A stretch of 64,000 bases of DNA from positions 186,001 through 250,000 of the forward strand of contig JAEYYR010000001.1 in the NCBI GenBank assembly GCA_023428375.1, written 5' to 3'. The notes beneath the pieces are model-generated. The model was not told the DNA's origin, did not search any database, and worked only from the letters and a program-made list of their open reading frames with translations. This document shows positions 51,287 through 59,780 of the stretch, one piece after another. Both the position numbers and the translations under genes were made by a program. The DNA comes from a bacterium. Lineage in GTDB: Bacteria > Babelota > Babeliae > Babelales > Babelaceae. Numbering within the stretch: position 1 is the stretch's first letter; every line of letters starts with the position of its first letter.

Positions 51287-51718
51287 TTATTGGATCGTAC
51301 ATGAAGAATTAGATTTTTTTTGCTGTTTCAAGAAAGCATATTTGCTTGCAAATTGATCTTGTAACATATGTAAATGAATTGTGTTACTATAAGCCAATCC
51401 CTCCATTACACTTTCCATTTGCATACGATGCCAGTCTCTGTCAGGGTCTATTAATTTACCCATCTCAGCAATCGCAATTCTCGCATCCAGAGCTTTACAA
51501 TTTAACCCAATTTGTTTGTATTGGCAGAGTCTCTCTTGTCGCTTATAATCATTGTCAAATATTTTCCAGGCTTCCATTTGATTTAGCTTAATAATTTGTT
51601 GATCTAATATAGAAATTTTTTGCTCTAATTTAACTTCTGCTGAAGTTGGAATTCTCACATACTCCTGAGAACAAATATTCATAAAACCACATGCCGTCAT
51701 CAAATATATCATAATCAT
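51287..51718 (-). CDS. Exported helical protein or lipoprotein, unknown
   Basis: A 143-residue protein. The N-terminus MIMIYLMTACGFMNIC is short, and MTAC could serve as a lipobox with Cys10 as the lipid anchor. The rest is helical and charged with scattered cysteines (RLCQYKQIGLNCKALDAR). AAGGAG lies seven bases before the ATG. Part of a three-gene run of small exported proteins. Confidence 0.6.
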   Translation of the reverse strand: MIMIYLMTACGFMNICSQEYVRIPTSAEVKLEQKISILDQQIIKLNQMEAWKIFDNDYKRQERLCQYKQIGLNCKALDARIAIAEMGKLIDPDRDWHRMQMESVMEGLAYSNTIHLHMLQDQFASKYAFLKQQKKSNSSCTIQ

Positions 51719-51761
51719 AGTATTTCTCCTTTGAATATTGTATTAAAAAACTAAATTGAAT

Positions 51762-52220
51762 TTAATTAGTGCTCTCCTTTAAATTACCCGATTCATTAAT
51801 CATTTTAACAAATTCTTTTCTCGCTTGTAGGTCCACCATCAACCAAATGACTGCAGCCTTATTTTTGTCTGCCTCGATTAGACGCTTGATGGCATTAATA
51901 GCTACAACAAGCTCTGCTTTACGGCCATCATTTAAAGCATCAAGAATTTTAAAGCGTGTTTGCATTAAAAGATATTCAATTTTTCGTGTTTGACATTGAG
52001 CTTCTATTAGCTGCAACTTTATATCAACATGATTTTTTTTTAAATACTCGATTTTAAATTCTGGCCACTTTTGCTTTTTATCTGGTGAAATTGTGTCAAA
52101 CAATACATCATACTTTGCCTTGAGATCTAACAATGCTTTTGCTTCATCTCTTTGCAAATAAGTATTATCAGCGCCTCGTAAAAAGTTAGAAAAAACAAGT
52201 AATAAATACCGTACATTCAT
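51762..52220 (-). CDS. Exported helical protein, unknown
   Basis: A 152-residue protein with a short signal-like start (VRYLLLVFSNFLRGADN) and a helical body with regular charges (RDEAKALLDLKAKYDVLF). AAGGAG is eight bases before the ATG at 52220. First of three similar exported genes read leftward. No family recognised. Confidence 0.6.
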   Translation of the reverse strand: MNVRYLLLVFSNFLRGADNTYLQRDEAKALLDLKAKYDVLFDTISPDKKQKWPEFKIEYLKKNHVDIKLQLIEAQCQTRKIEYLLMQTRFKILDALNDGRKAELVVAINAIKRLIEADKNKAAVIWLMVDLQARKEFVKMINESGNLKESTN

Positions 52221-52249
52221 GAGCAATTCTCCTTTTTCTTAGAGTATTG

Positions 52250-53110
52250 TCATAACGCCTCTGCACTCAATAATTCATAAAACGGTTTATTATATTCATA
52301 CGCTTTAATATATTCATCACGATATTCTTGGGCGATTTCTTCAAATGTTGGATTGCCCTGTTCATCAACCTCGTACTCATGGGGTTTATGAAATCCGGTA
52401 CTATGTATTGCATCACCATGCCAATGTTGTGTAGTATCCTGGAACTTTGTTTCATGCCACTCTTCTACTCCGCTAAAATTATTGCCTAAATCATTCCACT
52501 CCAACGCCTCGGGCATAAAGGGTATATCGCAGTAATCGCAAAATTTTTGAATTGTATTAGAAGGATCATTATATAAGTCTTCGGTAGATAGTATTAAAGG
52601 TTTTTTTTCACTAATCGTTGAAAGAGCATGGTAAATATCTAAACATGATTTATATCCTATTGCGTGCGCTAAATTATTGATGACGCATTTAGATCTATTA
52701 TAGAAAGATATAGTAGTTGCGTGCGGCTTTCTTAAAAGGAACACAAAATAAACATTTGGATCATTTAAGAGTTCTAAATCTTTTGTTATAAATTCATCAA
52801 TTGCAAAACTCATTTCTTTTACAAATATCGGATAATTTTTAGCCGCTAGCAAAATCTGAGCTTTAGATTCCATATAAGTATTTGATGCATCATCTCTATA
52901 CCAATGCGTATAATGGGGATAATGAATACTATTAAAAGCTTTTTGTGATGGTTCATGAAAAATTTTAAAATCACCACGAGCCTGCATCATTCGAGTGAAT
53001 GCCACAGAAAGCGAACGCGGTGGTGAAATAAGATAAATAATTTTATGATGCGCATGCATGGATACTTGAGAAATTAATAATAGTATAAATAATAGATTAC
53101 GAGAATGCAT
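52250..53110 (-). CDS. Exported sulfotransferase-like protein
   Basis: A 286-residue protein with a signal peptide (LLFILLLISQVSMHAH). Directly after it, IIYLISPPRSLSVAFTRMM resembles the PAPS 5'-phosphosulfate loop (P-x-R-[ST]-x-S/T), and FVFLLRKPHATTISFYNR resembles the 3'-phosphate motif (R-x-P-x-x-x-x-x-S-x-x-R). Such P-loop sulfotransferases need PAPS, normally absent outside the cytoplasm, so export suggests action inside a host compartment or a non-PAPS role. ILSTEDLYNDP is a further family-like segment. Function inferred. Confidence 0.72.
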   Translation of the reverse strand: MHSRNLLFILLLISQVSMHAHHKIIYLISPPRSLSVAFTRMMQARGDFKIFHEPSQKAFNSIHYPHYTHWYRDDASNTYMESKAQILLAAKNYPIFVKEMSFAIDEFITKDLELLNDPNVYFVFLLRKPHATTISFYNRSKCVINNLAHAIGYKSCLDIYHALSTISEKKPLILSTEDLYNDPSNTIQKFCDYCDIPFMPEALEWNDLGNNFSGVEEWHETKFQDTTQHWHGDAIHSTGFHKPHEYEVDEQGNPTFEEIAQEYRDEYIKAYEYNKPFYELLSAEAL

Positions 53111-53169
53111 GATCAGACCTCTAGCTTAAATAATCATTAAATATCAAACCAAATTATAGAGATAATTGT

Positions 53170-53748
53170 ATGAATAACCAAAATACCCTTGAAAATATCT
53201 TACATCTTCTAAAACAGAAATCACTCATTATCTGGGATAATGATGGCACCATTATGGGCACAAAGGATTTGAATGATCGCAGTCATGAGCGCATTATTCT
53301 GCCGAATATTAAAGAGATTATGACTTCAGTCCCTGCGTTACAAATCATCTGTTCGGGCTTTAAATCACCTGAAACTGAAACAAAAAATTATGATACCGAG
53401 GGCGTGATTAAACGATTTAAAAACCTAATGCACGAATTACCGCTCAAAGCGGCAATCTTTTCACCCGCTATAGGTGGAACTGAATGCTGGGTAATGATAA
53501 AAAAAGATTCTGGAAATATTGAAGTACGAAAAGCACACGAAGATTCTCGCTACAATCAATACATTGGTCATTTTAAAAAGCCTGATATTGGGATGTTCAT
53601 TGTTATAAATGATTTAGCAAAAGAATTTGGCCAAGATGTCAAAAAAAGTGACGTTATAATGATTGGCGACACGTTACAAGATCAACAGTTTGCCGAAAAT
53701 GCAGGAATTGATTTTATTGATGCTGAAGTCATACACAGGGCATCTTAG
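53170..53748 (+). CDS. HAD-superfamily hydrolase, cytoplasmic
   Basis: A 192-residue protein without signal peptide. Motif I is LIIWDNDGTIMG (D-x-D), motif II IICSGFK, and motif IV VIMIGDTLQDQQFAENAG (G-D-x-x-x-D). This is a normal HAD arrangement, unlike the exported pair at 25-26.5 kb. Substrate unknown. Its last 4 bp overlap the end of the convergent small gene. Confidence 0.8.
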   Translation: MNNQNTLENILHLLKQKSLIIWDNDGTIMGTKDLNDRSHERIILPNIKEIMTSVPALQIICSGFKSPETETKNYDTEGVIKRFKNLMHELPLKAAIFSPAIGGTECWVMIKKDSGNIEVRKAHEDSRYNQYIGHFKKPDIGMFIVINDLAKEFGQDVKKSDVIMIGDTLQDQQFAENAGIDFIDAEVIHRAS

Positions 53749-54011
53749 TCATTAACTTTTTCCGATGCATCGTTGCATGAGTTATGGCGGGACGATATAT
53801 TAGCAAATTGCCCAACAGTAGGTTGCATTATTACAATTATCTGTCGAGCGCGCCTTGATAAAGTGTGTTGTGCAATAAAAGCTGTGTTAGTTTGAGCTAG
53901 ATCACTATTATAATACCCTGATACATGCTTTGCTTTCTTATTAACATAGTCTTTCTCAGGATTTTCAGAACATATTACATTTATTGATAATAACAACAGA
54001 CACATAATCAT
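53745..54011 (-). CDS. Small exported protein, unknown
   Basis: An 88-residue protein with a signal peptide (MCLLLLSINVICSENP). The mature part is polar and basic, containing TLSRRARQIIVIMQPTVGQF. The ATG at 54011 has AAGGAG seven bases upstream. The longer reading frame runs back through tRNA-Ser and is not real. It follows tRNA-Ser by 37 bases. Confidence 0.58.
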   Translation of the reverse strand: MIMCLLLLSINVICSENPEKDYVNKKAKHVSGYYNSDLAQTNTAFIAQHTLSRRARQIIVIMQPTVGQFANISSRHNSCNDASEKVND

Positions 54012-54048
54012 AATATACTCCTTTTTTATAGGAAGTTGAGATACTTTC

Positions 54049-54141
54049 TGGAGGAGAGAGGGGGATTCGAACCCCCGATTCCGGTCATCCCGGAATAACC
54101 GCTTTCGAGGCGGCCGCATTCGACCACTCTGCCATCTCTCC
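54049..54141 (-). tRNA. tRNA-Ser (anticodon CGA)
   Basis: Minus-strand class II tRNA. Acceptor GGAGAGA (54141-54135) pairs with TCTCTCC (54059-54053). The anticodon loop is CTCGAAA, giving CGA (reads UCG). A long variable arm (TTCCGG/CCGGAA) and the TTCGAAT T-loop are present. U is at the discriminator position, where G is usual for tRNA-Ser, and CCA is encoded (54051-54049). Confidence 0.95.
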
Positions 54142-54253
54142 ATGATAAACTAAGGATAATTGATATTTCTAGTATTGAAAAGATTAGTCGATGAGGGATT
54201 ATCCTGCAATATCATGGCCAAATTATTCATTACAGAAAAATACATTACGGAAA

Positions 54254-54514
54254 TTAAACACGTCTTTTTTTGACCGCGTCAATCACATTCCAGATTCTTT
54301 CTTCTTTAATTTTAAGAAAGTGGGAATCTGATTGAACCATTCTTACGTCTTGTTTTGCAAAAAGATTTATGCGTCGAGCAGTACGCGGTTGATAGCGCAT
54401 TTCTGGATGTATTTCAAAATATTCTTCTCTAGCCTTAATTTCAGCAGAATTTTGATCATCGGCTGCAAAAAGCGCCATTGAACACAAAAAAGTAAAAACG
54501 ATTATTTGTTCCAT
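54254..54514 (-). CDS. Small exported protein, unknown
   Basis: An 86-residue protein with signal peptide (IIVFTFLCSMALFAADDQ), then a charged region with YFEIHPEMRYQPRTARRINL. AAAGGTGA precedes the ATG. It overlaps the upstream small gene by 13 bp and is likely co-translated with it. Confidence 0.6.
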   Translation of the reverse strand: MEQIIVFTFLCSMALFAADDQNSAEIKAREEYFEIHPEMRYQPRTARRINLFAKQDVRMVQSDSHFLKIKEERIWNVIDAVKKRRV

Positions 54515-54741
54515 TTTGATGTCACCTTTAACGCTATTTGAATTGTAGCTTCCATATCAGCATTATAATTATTACCAGAAATACCATCAAAGGTAAGTTT
54601 ACGCTTTTTAGGCACTGAATCTGCTTCTATTTTTAATACTTTATTTGTTTCTTTATTATTGGAATTATTTTTACGCTTTTTATTATTGGTTGCACCAATC
54701 GTACTTGCTACTATACACAGAAGAATTAAAAATTTATTCAT
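54502..54741 (-). CDS. Small exported protein with basic NLS-like clusters
   Basis: A 79-residue protein. After a signal peptide (FLILLCIVASTIGAT) come two basic clusters, NKKRKNN and VPKKRKLTF, separated by an acidic/polar segment. The second resembles the monopartite nuclear import signal of SV40 T antigen. That could be chance in a Lys-rich protein. Start at the ATG at 54741. No family recognised. Confidence 0.58.
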   Translation of the reverse strand: MNKFLILLCIVASTIGATNNKKRKNNSNNKETNKVLKIEADSVPKKRKLTFDGISGNNYNADMEATIQIALKVTSKWNK

Positions 54742-54829
54742 GGAAAATTCGATCAATTCTTAAAAATATTACTAATGTAAAGATATTTTAATCAATAATG
54801 GATTTTTAGCAATCAAAAAAAAGCATATT

Positions 54830-55768
54830 TTAAGCATTAATCGCTTGAACTTTATGGGCTATCACTTGACCAGCTTGCACTTCGTATTCATAGTCGTTAT
54901 CAATTGATGACTGAATCACAGGATCAATGTTTATCGCATCCTTTTTTAGCAGCATCACGACCGTTGAACCACCAAATTCAAAATAGCCCATTTCATCGCC
55001 TTTAGTGATTTTGATATCAGGAGTATAGGTTGTTTTGATACGTCCGACACATAACGCACCCACCGGAATAATACACATAGACCCAAAGGGAGTATCTTGA
55101 AGTTTAATTAATCCCCGCTCATTCTGCTGTAATACTGGAACACCACAGAGATATGAAATCATATTAACCGACTCATATTTTCCATTGATCATATGTATAG
55201 TTTCGGGAATCCCTGAACATGGCGCATGAAAGCGATGATAATGATGTGGCGCTATACGCACTACAATTATGGTACCACCGATGAATTCTTGCGCTAACGC
55301 TGTATCATTTAAAAATTTTGGTAAGGTAAATTGCGCATTTTTTACGTGAAAGTTTAACTGTTCATCTATTGGTGCCACCCAAATATAACCATCTGCTGGT
55401 GAACACAGAAAATCTTCATTCTGATTAAAAGGACGCGCAATCGGTTTTAATTGACGACTAAAAAAATCATTTAATGACGTAAATGACTTGAGAGGCTTTA
55501 CTAATTCAGATTCATTAACGTTTACATCATAAGAACGCTTAAATAACGGAATAGCGTACTTACTCACTCTAGTGTCAGCAAATTTACCTGCCAAGGTACT
55601 GACTAGACTATTATTGGTAATAAAACTTCGCATAGCCGAACCAATGCGGCTAGAATATAAAAATCGCAACGACCACGTACTCTGGCACGCGGGCTTATCC
55701 TGATTCATGATATAATTGCCAAGTACAAGAAAAAGAAGTATAAAAAGAACAATAAACCTTTTATTCAT
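54830..55768 (-). CDS. psd: Phosphatidylserine decarboxylase
   Basis: A 312-residue membrane-associated enzyme making phosphatidylethanolamine. An N-terminal helix is followed by SLNDFFSRQLKPIARPF, the family motif, LCSPADGYIW, and the HYHRFHAPCSG segment with catalytic His. Autocleavage to the pyruvoyl form would occur at FGGSTVVMLL (family LGST; Gly replaces Leu). Length is that of bacterial type I Psd. It diverges from ffh with 62 bases between the starts. No pssA in the window. Confidence 0.93.
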   Translation of the reverse strand: MNKRFIVLFILLFLVLGNYIMNQDKPACQSTWSLRFLYSSRIGSAMRSFITNNSLVSTLAGKFADTRVSKYAIPLFKRSYDVNVNESELVKPLKSFTSLNDFFSRQLKPIARPFNQNEDFLCSPADGYIWVAPIDEQLNFHVKNAQFTLPKFLNDTALAQEFIGGTIIVVRIAPHHYHRFHAPCSGIPETIHMINGKYESVNMISYLCGVPVLQQNERGLIKLQDTPFGSMCIIPVGALCVGRIKTTYTPDIKITKGDEMGYFEFGGSTVVMLLKKDAINIDPVIQSSIDNDYEYEVQAGQVIAHKVQAINA

Positions 55769-55830
55769 AACACCTATTCTTTATTTCTAACTGTTAATTT
55801 ACCAATAACACATTTAATTGTATAGATACT

Positions 55831-57156
55831 ATGTTTGATGCATTATCTCAAAAGATTTCTTCCCTTTTTTCTTTAGGCTCCCACTATCGCGAACAAAAAA
55901 ACGTAGAGGAAGTAAGCGCTTCTATTCGTGAAGCATTGCTTGCTGCTGACGTTCCGGTAGCATTGGTCGACCAATTTTTACAAGATGTAAAAACTTCATA
56001 TTCAAAAGCAGGTACTCAACTTACTACCTCTGAAAAGCTTCTCTCTTGCCTCTACGACAAGTTTAAACAATTATTGGGCGATGAAACCACAAATACCTTT
56101 CATATCAACTTTCCTTCTATAATTATGATGGTTGGCCTGCAAGGCTCTGGAAAGACAACTACCATCGGAAAATTAGCTACCTATTTTTCTGAACAAGCTG
56201 AAAGAAAGAATAAAAAACGTTCTATTTTAGCAGTTTCATTAGACTTTCAACGCCCGGCAGCAGTTGACCAACTTGAACAAGTAGCAAAACAAGCTGAAAT
56301 TGATTTCTATCGCGCAAAATCGACTTCGGTGCTAGAAGCTGCACAAGAGATAAGCAAAATTGCCTCACAACGAACCTACGACCTGATTCTGGTAGATACC
56401 GCAGGTCGCTTACACGTTGATACCACCTTGCTCAATGAGCTCTCAGAAGTAAAAAAAATAATTGAACCCCAAAAAACTATCTTGGTTCTTGATAGCATGA
56501 CCGGCCAAGAATCCTTGCGAGTAGCACAAACATTTAATGAAGCTACCGGAATTGATGGTGCAATTTTCACCAAATTAGATAGTAACGCCAAAGGCGGTGC
56601 GGTGATTGCGTTCAAACAAAGCGTTAATAAGCCAATATTCTTTACCGGATTTGGCGAAAAACTCACCGATCTTCAACCATTCCACCCTGATCGAATCGCA
56701 AAAAGAATCGTAGGCATGGGGGATTTACAGACACTTCTTGAACAAGCTGAACAAAAAATTAAACAATCAGAGCAAGAAGCGCTGTATAAATCGATAAAAA
56801 AGGGATCATTTTCATTGGTTGACTTTGCTCAGCAAATGTCTATGATGCAACGACTTGGTTCATTGCAGAGTATTATGAAAATGATGCCTGGAGCCGCACA
56901 GCTCAATATGACCCCAGAGATGATGGATCAAGGGGAAAAACAGCTTAAAAAATTTAAAGCAATTATTGATTCAATGACCCTCAAAGAAAAGCTCTATCCT
57001 AAATTATTAAACAAATCTCGCTTGCAACGTATCGCTCGTGGGGCTGGTGTAAACACACAGGATATAACTCTTTTGCTCGAGAGATTTGAACAAAGTCAGC
57101 AATTTGCTAAACTTTTTAAGAATATGAATGGAATTAATCGCTTTTTTAAACAGTAA
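55831..57156 (+). CDS. ffh: Signal recognition particle protein Ffh (SRP54)
   Basis: A 441-residue GTPase that targets nascent membrane and exported proteins. An N domain (about 1-90), P-loop GLQGSGKTTTIGK at about 102-114, LVDTAGRLHVD, TKLDSNAKGG and a Met-rich M domain (MMQRLGSLQSIMKMMPG, from about 330) are in standard order. First gene of the ffh-rpsP-khpA-trmD-rplS operon, the usual bacterial grouping. The 4.5S RNA gene was not found here. Confidence 0.97.
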   Translation: MFDALSQKISSLFSLGSHYREQKNVEEVSASIREALLAADVPVALVDQFLQDVKTSYSKAGTQLTTSEKLLSCLYDKFKQLLGDETTNTFHINFPSIIMMVGLQGSGKTTTIGKLATYFSEQAERKNKKRSILAVSLDFQRPAAVDQLEQVAKQAEIDFYRAKSTSVLEAAQEISKIASQRTYDLILVDTAGRLHVDTTLLNELSEVKKIIEPQKTILVLDSMTGQESLRVAQTFNEATGIDGAIFTKLDSNAKGGAVIAFKQSVNKPIFFTGFGEKLTDLQPFHPDRIAKRIVGMGDLQTLLEQAEQKIKQSEQEALYKSIKKGSFSLVDFAQQMSMMQRLGSLQSIMKMMPGAAQLNMTPEMMDQGEKQLKKFKAIIDSMTLKEKLYPKLLNKSRLQRIARGAGVNTQDITLLLERFEQSQQFAKLFKNMNGINRFFKQ

Positions 57157-57174
57157 ATTTCTAGAAAGGTATCT

Positions 57175-57423
57175 ATGTCAGTTAAAATTCGCTTAACCCG
57201 CACGGGCAAAAAGAATGCTCCTTCTTACCGTATTGTAGCTATTGATTCACGTAAAAAACGTGATGGCGAATCATTGGAGATCTTGGGATCATACAATCCA
57301 ATCACCGGTCAAGTAATGAACTTCAATCAAGAATCAGTTGATACTTGGATCAAAAATGGCGCTGAAATGTCTGACGCTGTAAAGAAAATTCAAAAATTAC
57401 ACCGCAAATCAACCGCTGCTTAA
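57175..57423 (+). CDS. rpsP: 30S ribosomal protein bS16
   Basis: An 82-residue basic protein: KIRLTRTGKKNAPSYRIVAI and ILGSYNPITGQ identify bS16, which helps fold the 16S 5' domain. GAAAGG precedes the ATG. Second gene of the operon, 18 bases after ffh and 5 bases before khpA. Confidence 0.97.
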   Translation: MSVKIRLTRTGKKNAPSYRIVAIDSRKKRDGESLEILGSYNPITGQVMNFNQESVDTWIKNGAEMSDAVKKIQKLHRKSTAA

Positions 57424-57428
57424 GAGCT

Positions 57429-57665
57429 ATGGCAAAACAATTAATCTCATACATTGTTAAGCAACTGGTTACTAAACCTGATGTAGTCACTGTGACGGAA
57501 GTTACTGCTGACAACAATAAGCACCTAGTACAGGTATGCGTTGCTCCACAAGATTTAGCGCGTATCATTGGTGGTGAAGGTCGTTTATTTCGCGCCTTAC
57601 AAACCATAGTTCGTCTTGCAAATAGTCATCAAGAAACTGATTTGGTAGTTGATACAGTCGAATGA
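57429..57665 (+). CDS. khpA: KH-domain RNA-binding protein KhpA
   Basis: A 78-residue single KH-domain protein. ARIIGGEGRLFRALQTIV contains the RNA-binding GxxG loop (GGEG). In other bacteria KhpA pairs with KhpB/Jag and affects ribosome and envelope functions. Position between rpsP and trmD is conserved widely. It overlaps trmD by 4 bp (ATGA). Confidence 0.93.
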   Translation: MAKQLISYIVKQLVTKPDVVTVTEVTADNNKHLVQVCVAPQDLARIIGGEGRLFRALQTIVRLANSHQETDLVVDTVE

Positions 57666-58978
57666 ATATATCCGTTGCCACGCTTTTTCCTGAGCTGTAT
57701 CGACCATTTTTTTCCACAAGTCTCCTTAAGCGTGCTCAAGAACAGAATAAGGTATCATTACATTTAACCTCCCTTCTTGAGCTTTGCACTCCTTTAGAGC
57801 GTATAGACAGCCCTATTGCCGGCCACGGTAGCGGCATGCTTCTTAAACCTGAAATTATTGAATCAGTAATAAGTAAACATGAAGCCCAACATGGCAAAGC
57901 GCTCAAAATCTTTTTTTCTCCGCACGGTAAAGTATTGGACCAGGATTTGGTAAAAGAGCTTGCTCAAAAGCTTCAACAACAATCCCATATGATGCTTTTG
58001 CCTGCTCGTTACGAAGGAATGGATGCACGCGTTGAAGAGGAATATGCAGATTACATTATTTCTTTAGGTGATTTTGTATTAATGGGTGGCGATATTCCAG
58101 CAATGGCTCTTATCGAGGCTGTACTCCGTTTGATTCCTGGAGTAGTAGGCAAACAAGAGTCGGTTACTGAAGACTCATTTAGCCACGCTTTCGTGGATCA
58201 TCCCCATTACACAGCACCCGATGAATGGCATGGTAAAAAAATACCGTCTATTCTCAAAAGTGGTAATCATCAAGCAGTTGATGCCTGGCGCAATGAAGAA
58301 GCTGCAAAAAGAACGGTTTTAAACCACTTTGACTGGCTTCGCAGTCATAACCCTACTGCCGAACAAAAAAAGCTTGCCTACAAGAATATTCCATCGCATT
58401 ATGCAGTATTAATGCACGACCAAGTGCTTCTGCAAGGTGGCGTTGAGGGTACGACCTCAGTGACTTCGATCGATATCCATGACATAGCTCGCTCTGCACG
58501 AACCTATGGGTTAAAAGGCTATTCGATTGTTACGCCTTTGATTGATCAACAAAAAATTGTAAAAACTCTTCTTGATTTCTGGCAACAAGGCGTAGGTATT
58601 ACCTACAACCCTTCTCGCCATGATGCTTTGAATAATGTCTCTTGTCTTTCATCTATAGATGAGGTCATAGCACACATTGAAGCAAAAGAAGGCAAAAAAC
58701 CTTTGCTGATTGCAACATCAGCTAAAGAGAGTGATAAAACTGAAGCAAAACGTATAACCTACCACGACCAAGATCTCGTATGGCGCCATGATCGCCCCGT
58801 ATTGTTCATATTTGGCACGGGACATGGATTGAACCCGGCCCTTATTCAACAATGTGATTATTTACTGCTGCCGTTGATTGGGTTTACATCCTTCAACCAT
58901 TTATCAGTAAGAACTGCTACGGGAATTATTTTTGATCGTTGGCTAGGCATAAATCCAAAAAAGCTTTATACTGCTTAA
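57662..58978 (+). CDS. trmD: TrmD tRNA (guanine37-N1)-methyltransferase fused to a second SPOUT domain
   Basis: A 438-residue protein; TrmD alone is about 240-250. Residues 1-228 are TrmD: GHGSGMLLKPEII, LLPARYEGMDARV and LGDFVLMGGDIPAMALIEAV form the knotted SAM site, and VGKQESVTEDSF the product loop. From about 247 a second domain starts (YAVLMHDQVLLQGG) and runs to FIFGTGHGLNP and LLPLIGFTSFNHLSVRTA, matching the predicted SAM-dependent RNA methyltransferase family Methyltrn_RNA_4 (PF09936). That family is often encoded next to trmD; here they are one chain. Target of the second domain is unknown. Confidence 0.93.
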   Translation: MNISVATLFPELYRPFFSTSLLKRAQEQNKVSLHLTSLLELCTPLERIDSPIAGHGSGMLLKPEIIESVISKHEAQHGKALKIFFSPHGKVLDQDLVKELAQKLQQQSHMMLLPARYEGMDARVEEEYADYIISLGDFVLMGGDIPAMALIEAVLRLIPGVVGKQESVTEDSFSHAFVDHPHYTAPDEWHGKKIPSILKSGNHQAVDAWRNEEAAKRTVLNHFDWLRSHNPTAEQKKLAYKNIPSHYAVLMHDQVLLQGGVEGTTSVTSIDIHDIARSARTYGLKGYSIVTPLIDQQKIVKTLLDFWQQGVGITYNPSRHDALNNVSCLSSIDEVIAHIEAKEGKKPLLIATSAKESDKTEAKRITYHDQDLVWRHDRPVLFIFGTGHGLNPALIQQCDYLLLPLIGFTSFNHLSVRTATGIIFDRWLGINPKKLYTA

Positions 58979-59002
58979 AAAGTCTGCAGTCCAAGGATGC
59001 AC

Positions 59003-59392
59003 ATGAAAGCTAAAAAATATACTAAAGAAACCATCCTCGATATTGGTATTCTTGAACGCTCTGTGCCTGAATTACATGTTGGCGATGCTGTTGCAGTAGC
59101 TCAACGTATCAAAGAAGGCGATAAAGAACGTACACAAACCTTTGAAGGCGATATCATTTCTATCAAGAAACATGGTATTTCCTCAACCTTTACCGTTCGT
59201 CGTATTGGTGCTAATGGTGTTGGTGTTGAACGTGTTTTCCCTATGTTCTCTCCAATGATCGAATCCATTAAGCATTTGCGTTCTGGCGAAGTTCGTCGCG
59301 CAAAACTCTATTTTATGAGAAATCGTATTGGTAAGGCGGCTCGTGTTCGTGAAAAAGTTGTTTCAAAAGAACAAGCGCCTACTTCTAAGTAA
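59003..59392 (+). CDS. rplS: 50S ribosomal protein bL19
   Basis: A 129-residue protein with VPELHVGDAVAVAQRIKEGD, RTQTFEGDIISIKK and TFTVRRIGANGVGVERVFP, the bL19 pattern. It sits at the 30S-50S interface. I prefer the ATG at 59003, with AAGGA five bases upstream; an ATG six bases earlier overlaps that site. Last housekeeping gene of the ffh operon. Confidence 0.96.
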   Translation: MKAKKYTKETILDIGILERSVPELHVGDAVAVAQRIKEGDKERTQTFEGDIISIKKHGISSTFTVRRIGANGVGVERVFPMFSPMIESIKHLRSGEVRRAKLYFMRNRIGKAARVREKVVSKEQAPTSK

Positions 59393-59780
59393 GGCTTCAT
59401 ATAATTCAATTCTTGTTGTTCTTCTTTGTTTACTTGGTGGTTGCCAACGCAAGACAAAGGTAAGCAAAGAGGAACGCGCAAGATTATCAATGAGCGAAGA
59501 AGCACGTCTTATTGAGATACCATTCCCTCCTCATAGTGGCATAGAAATTATTGATCGCAACGAAAATTCGATGATTTTTGCGTGTCATTCCCTTCTTAAA
59601 GAATCAGATATACCCACCTATTTCCCAAGAGAATTACAACGTGCTGGCTGGCATAAAAAGGCTGCGTTTAGCTGTGATGAAGAATTGTTGTGGATATATG
59701 AAAAACCAATGAGTTTAATTACGGTACGTTCACCGCGCAACAATCACCCATTGGTCTATTTTTATATCAAGAATAAGTAA
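59349..59780 (+). CDS. Small lipoprotein, unknown
   Basis: About 143 residues. A basic start, a hydrophobic segment (SILVVLLCLLGGCQRK) with lipobox L-G-G-C, and a mature part containing PRELQRAGWHKKAAF and LITVRSPRNNHPLVYFYI. The start lies inside rplS in another frame; GTG at 59349 is my best guess, other GTG/TTG codons are possible. Translationally attached to the ribosomal operon by overlap. Function unknown. Confidence 0.65.
   Translation: MKKLFQKNKRLLLSKASYNSILVVLLCLLGGCQRKTKVSKEERARLSMSEEARLIEIPFPPHSGIEIIDRNENSMIFACHSLLKESDIPTYFPRELQRAGWHKKAAFSCDEELLWIYEKPMSLITVRSPRNNHPLVYFYIKNK

Noticed and set aside
54012..54143. N-terminal extension of the small exported gene at 53745
   Set aside because: The extension is the antisense-free translation of tRNA-Ser; a good ribosome-binding site and signal peptide begin at 54011.
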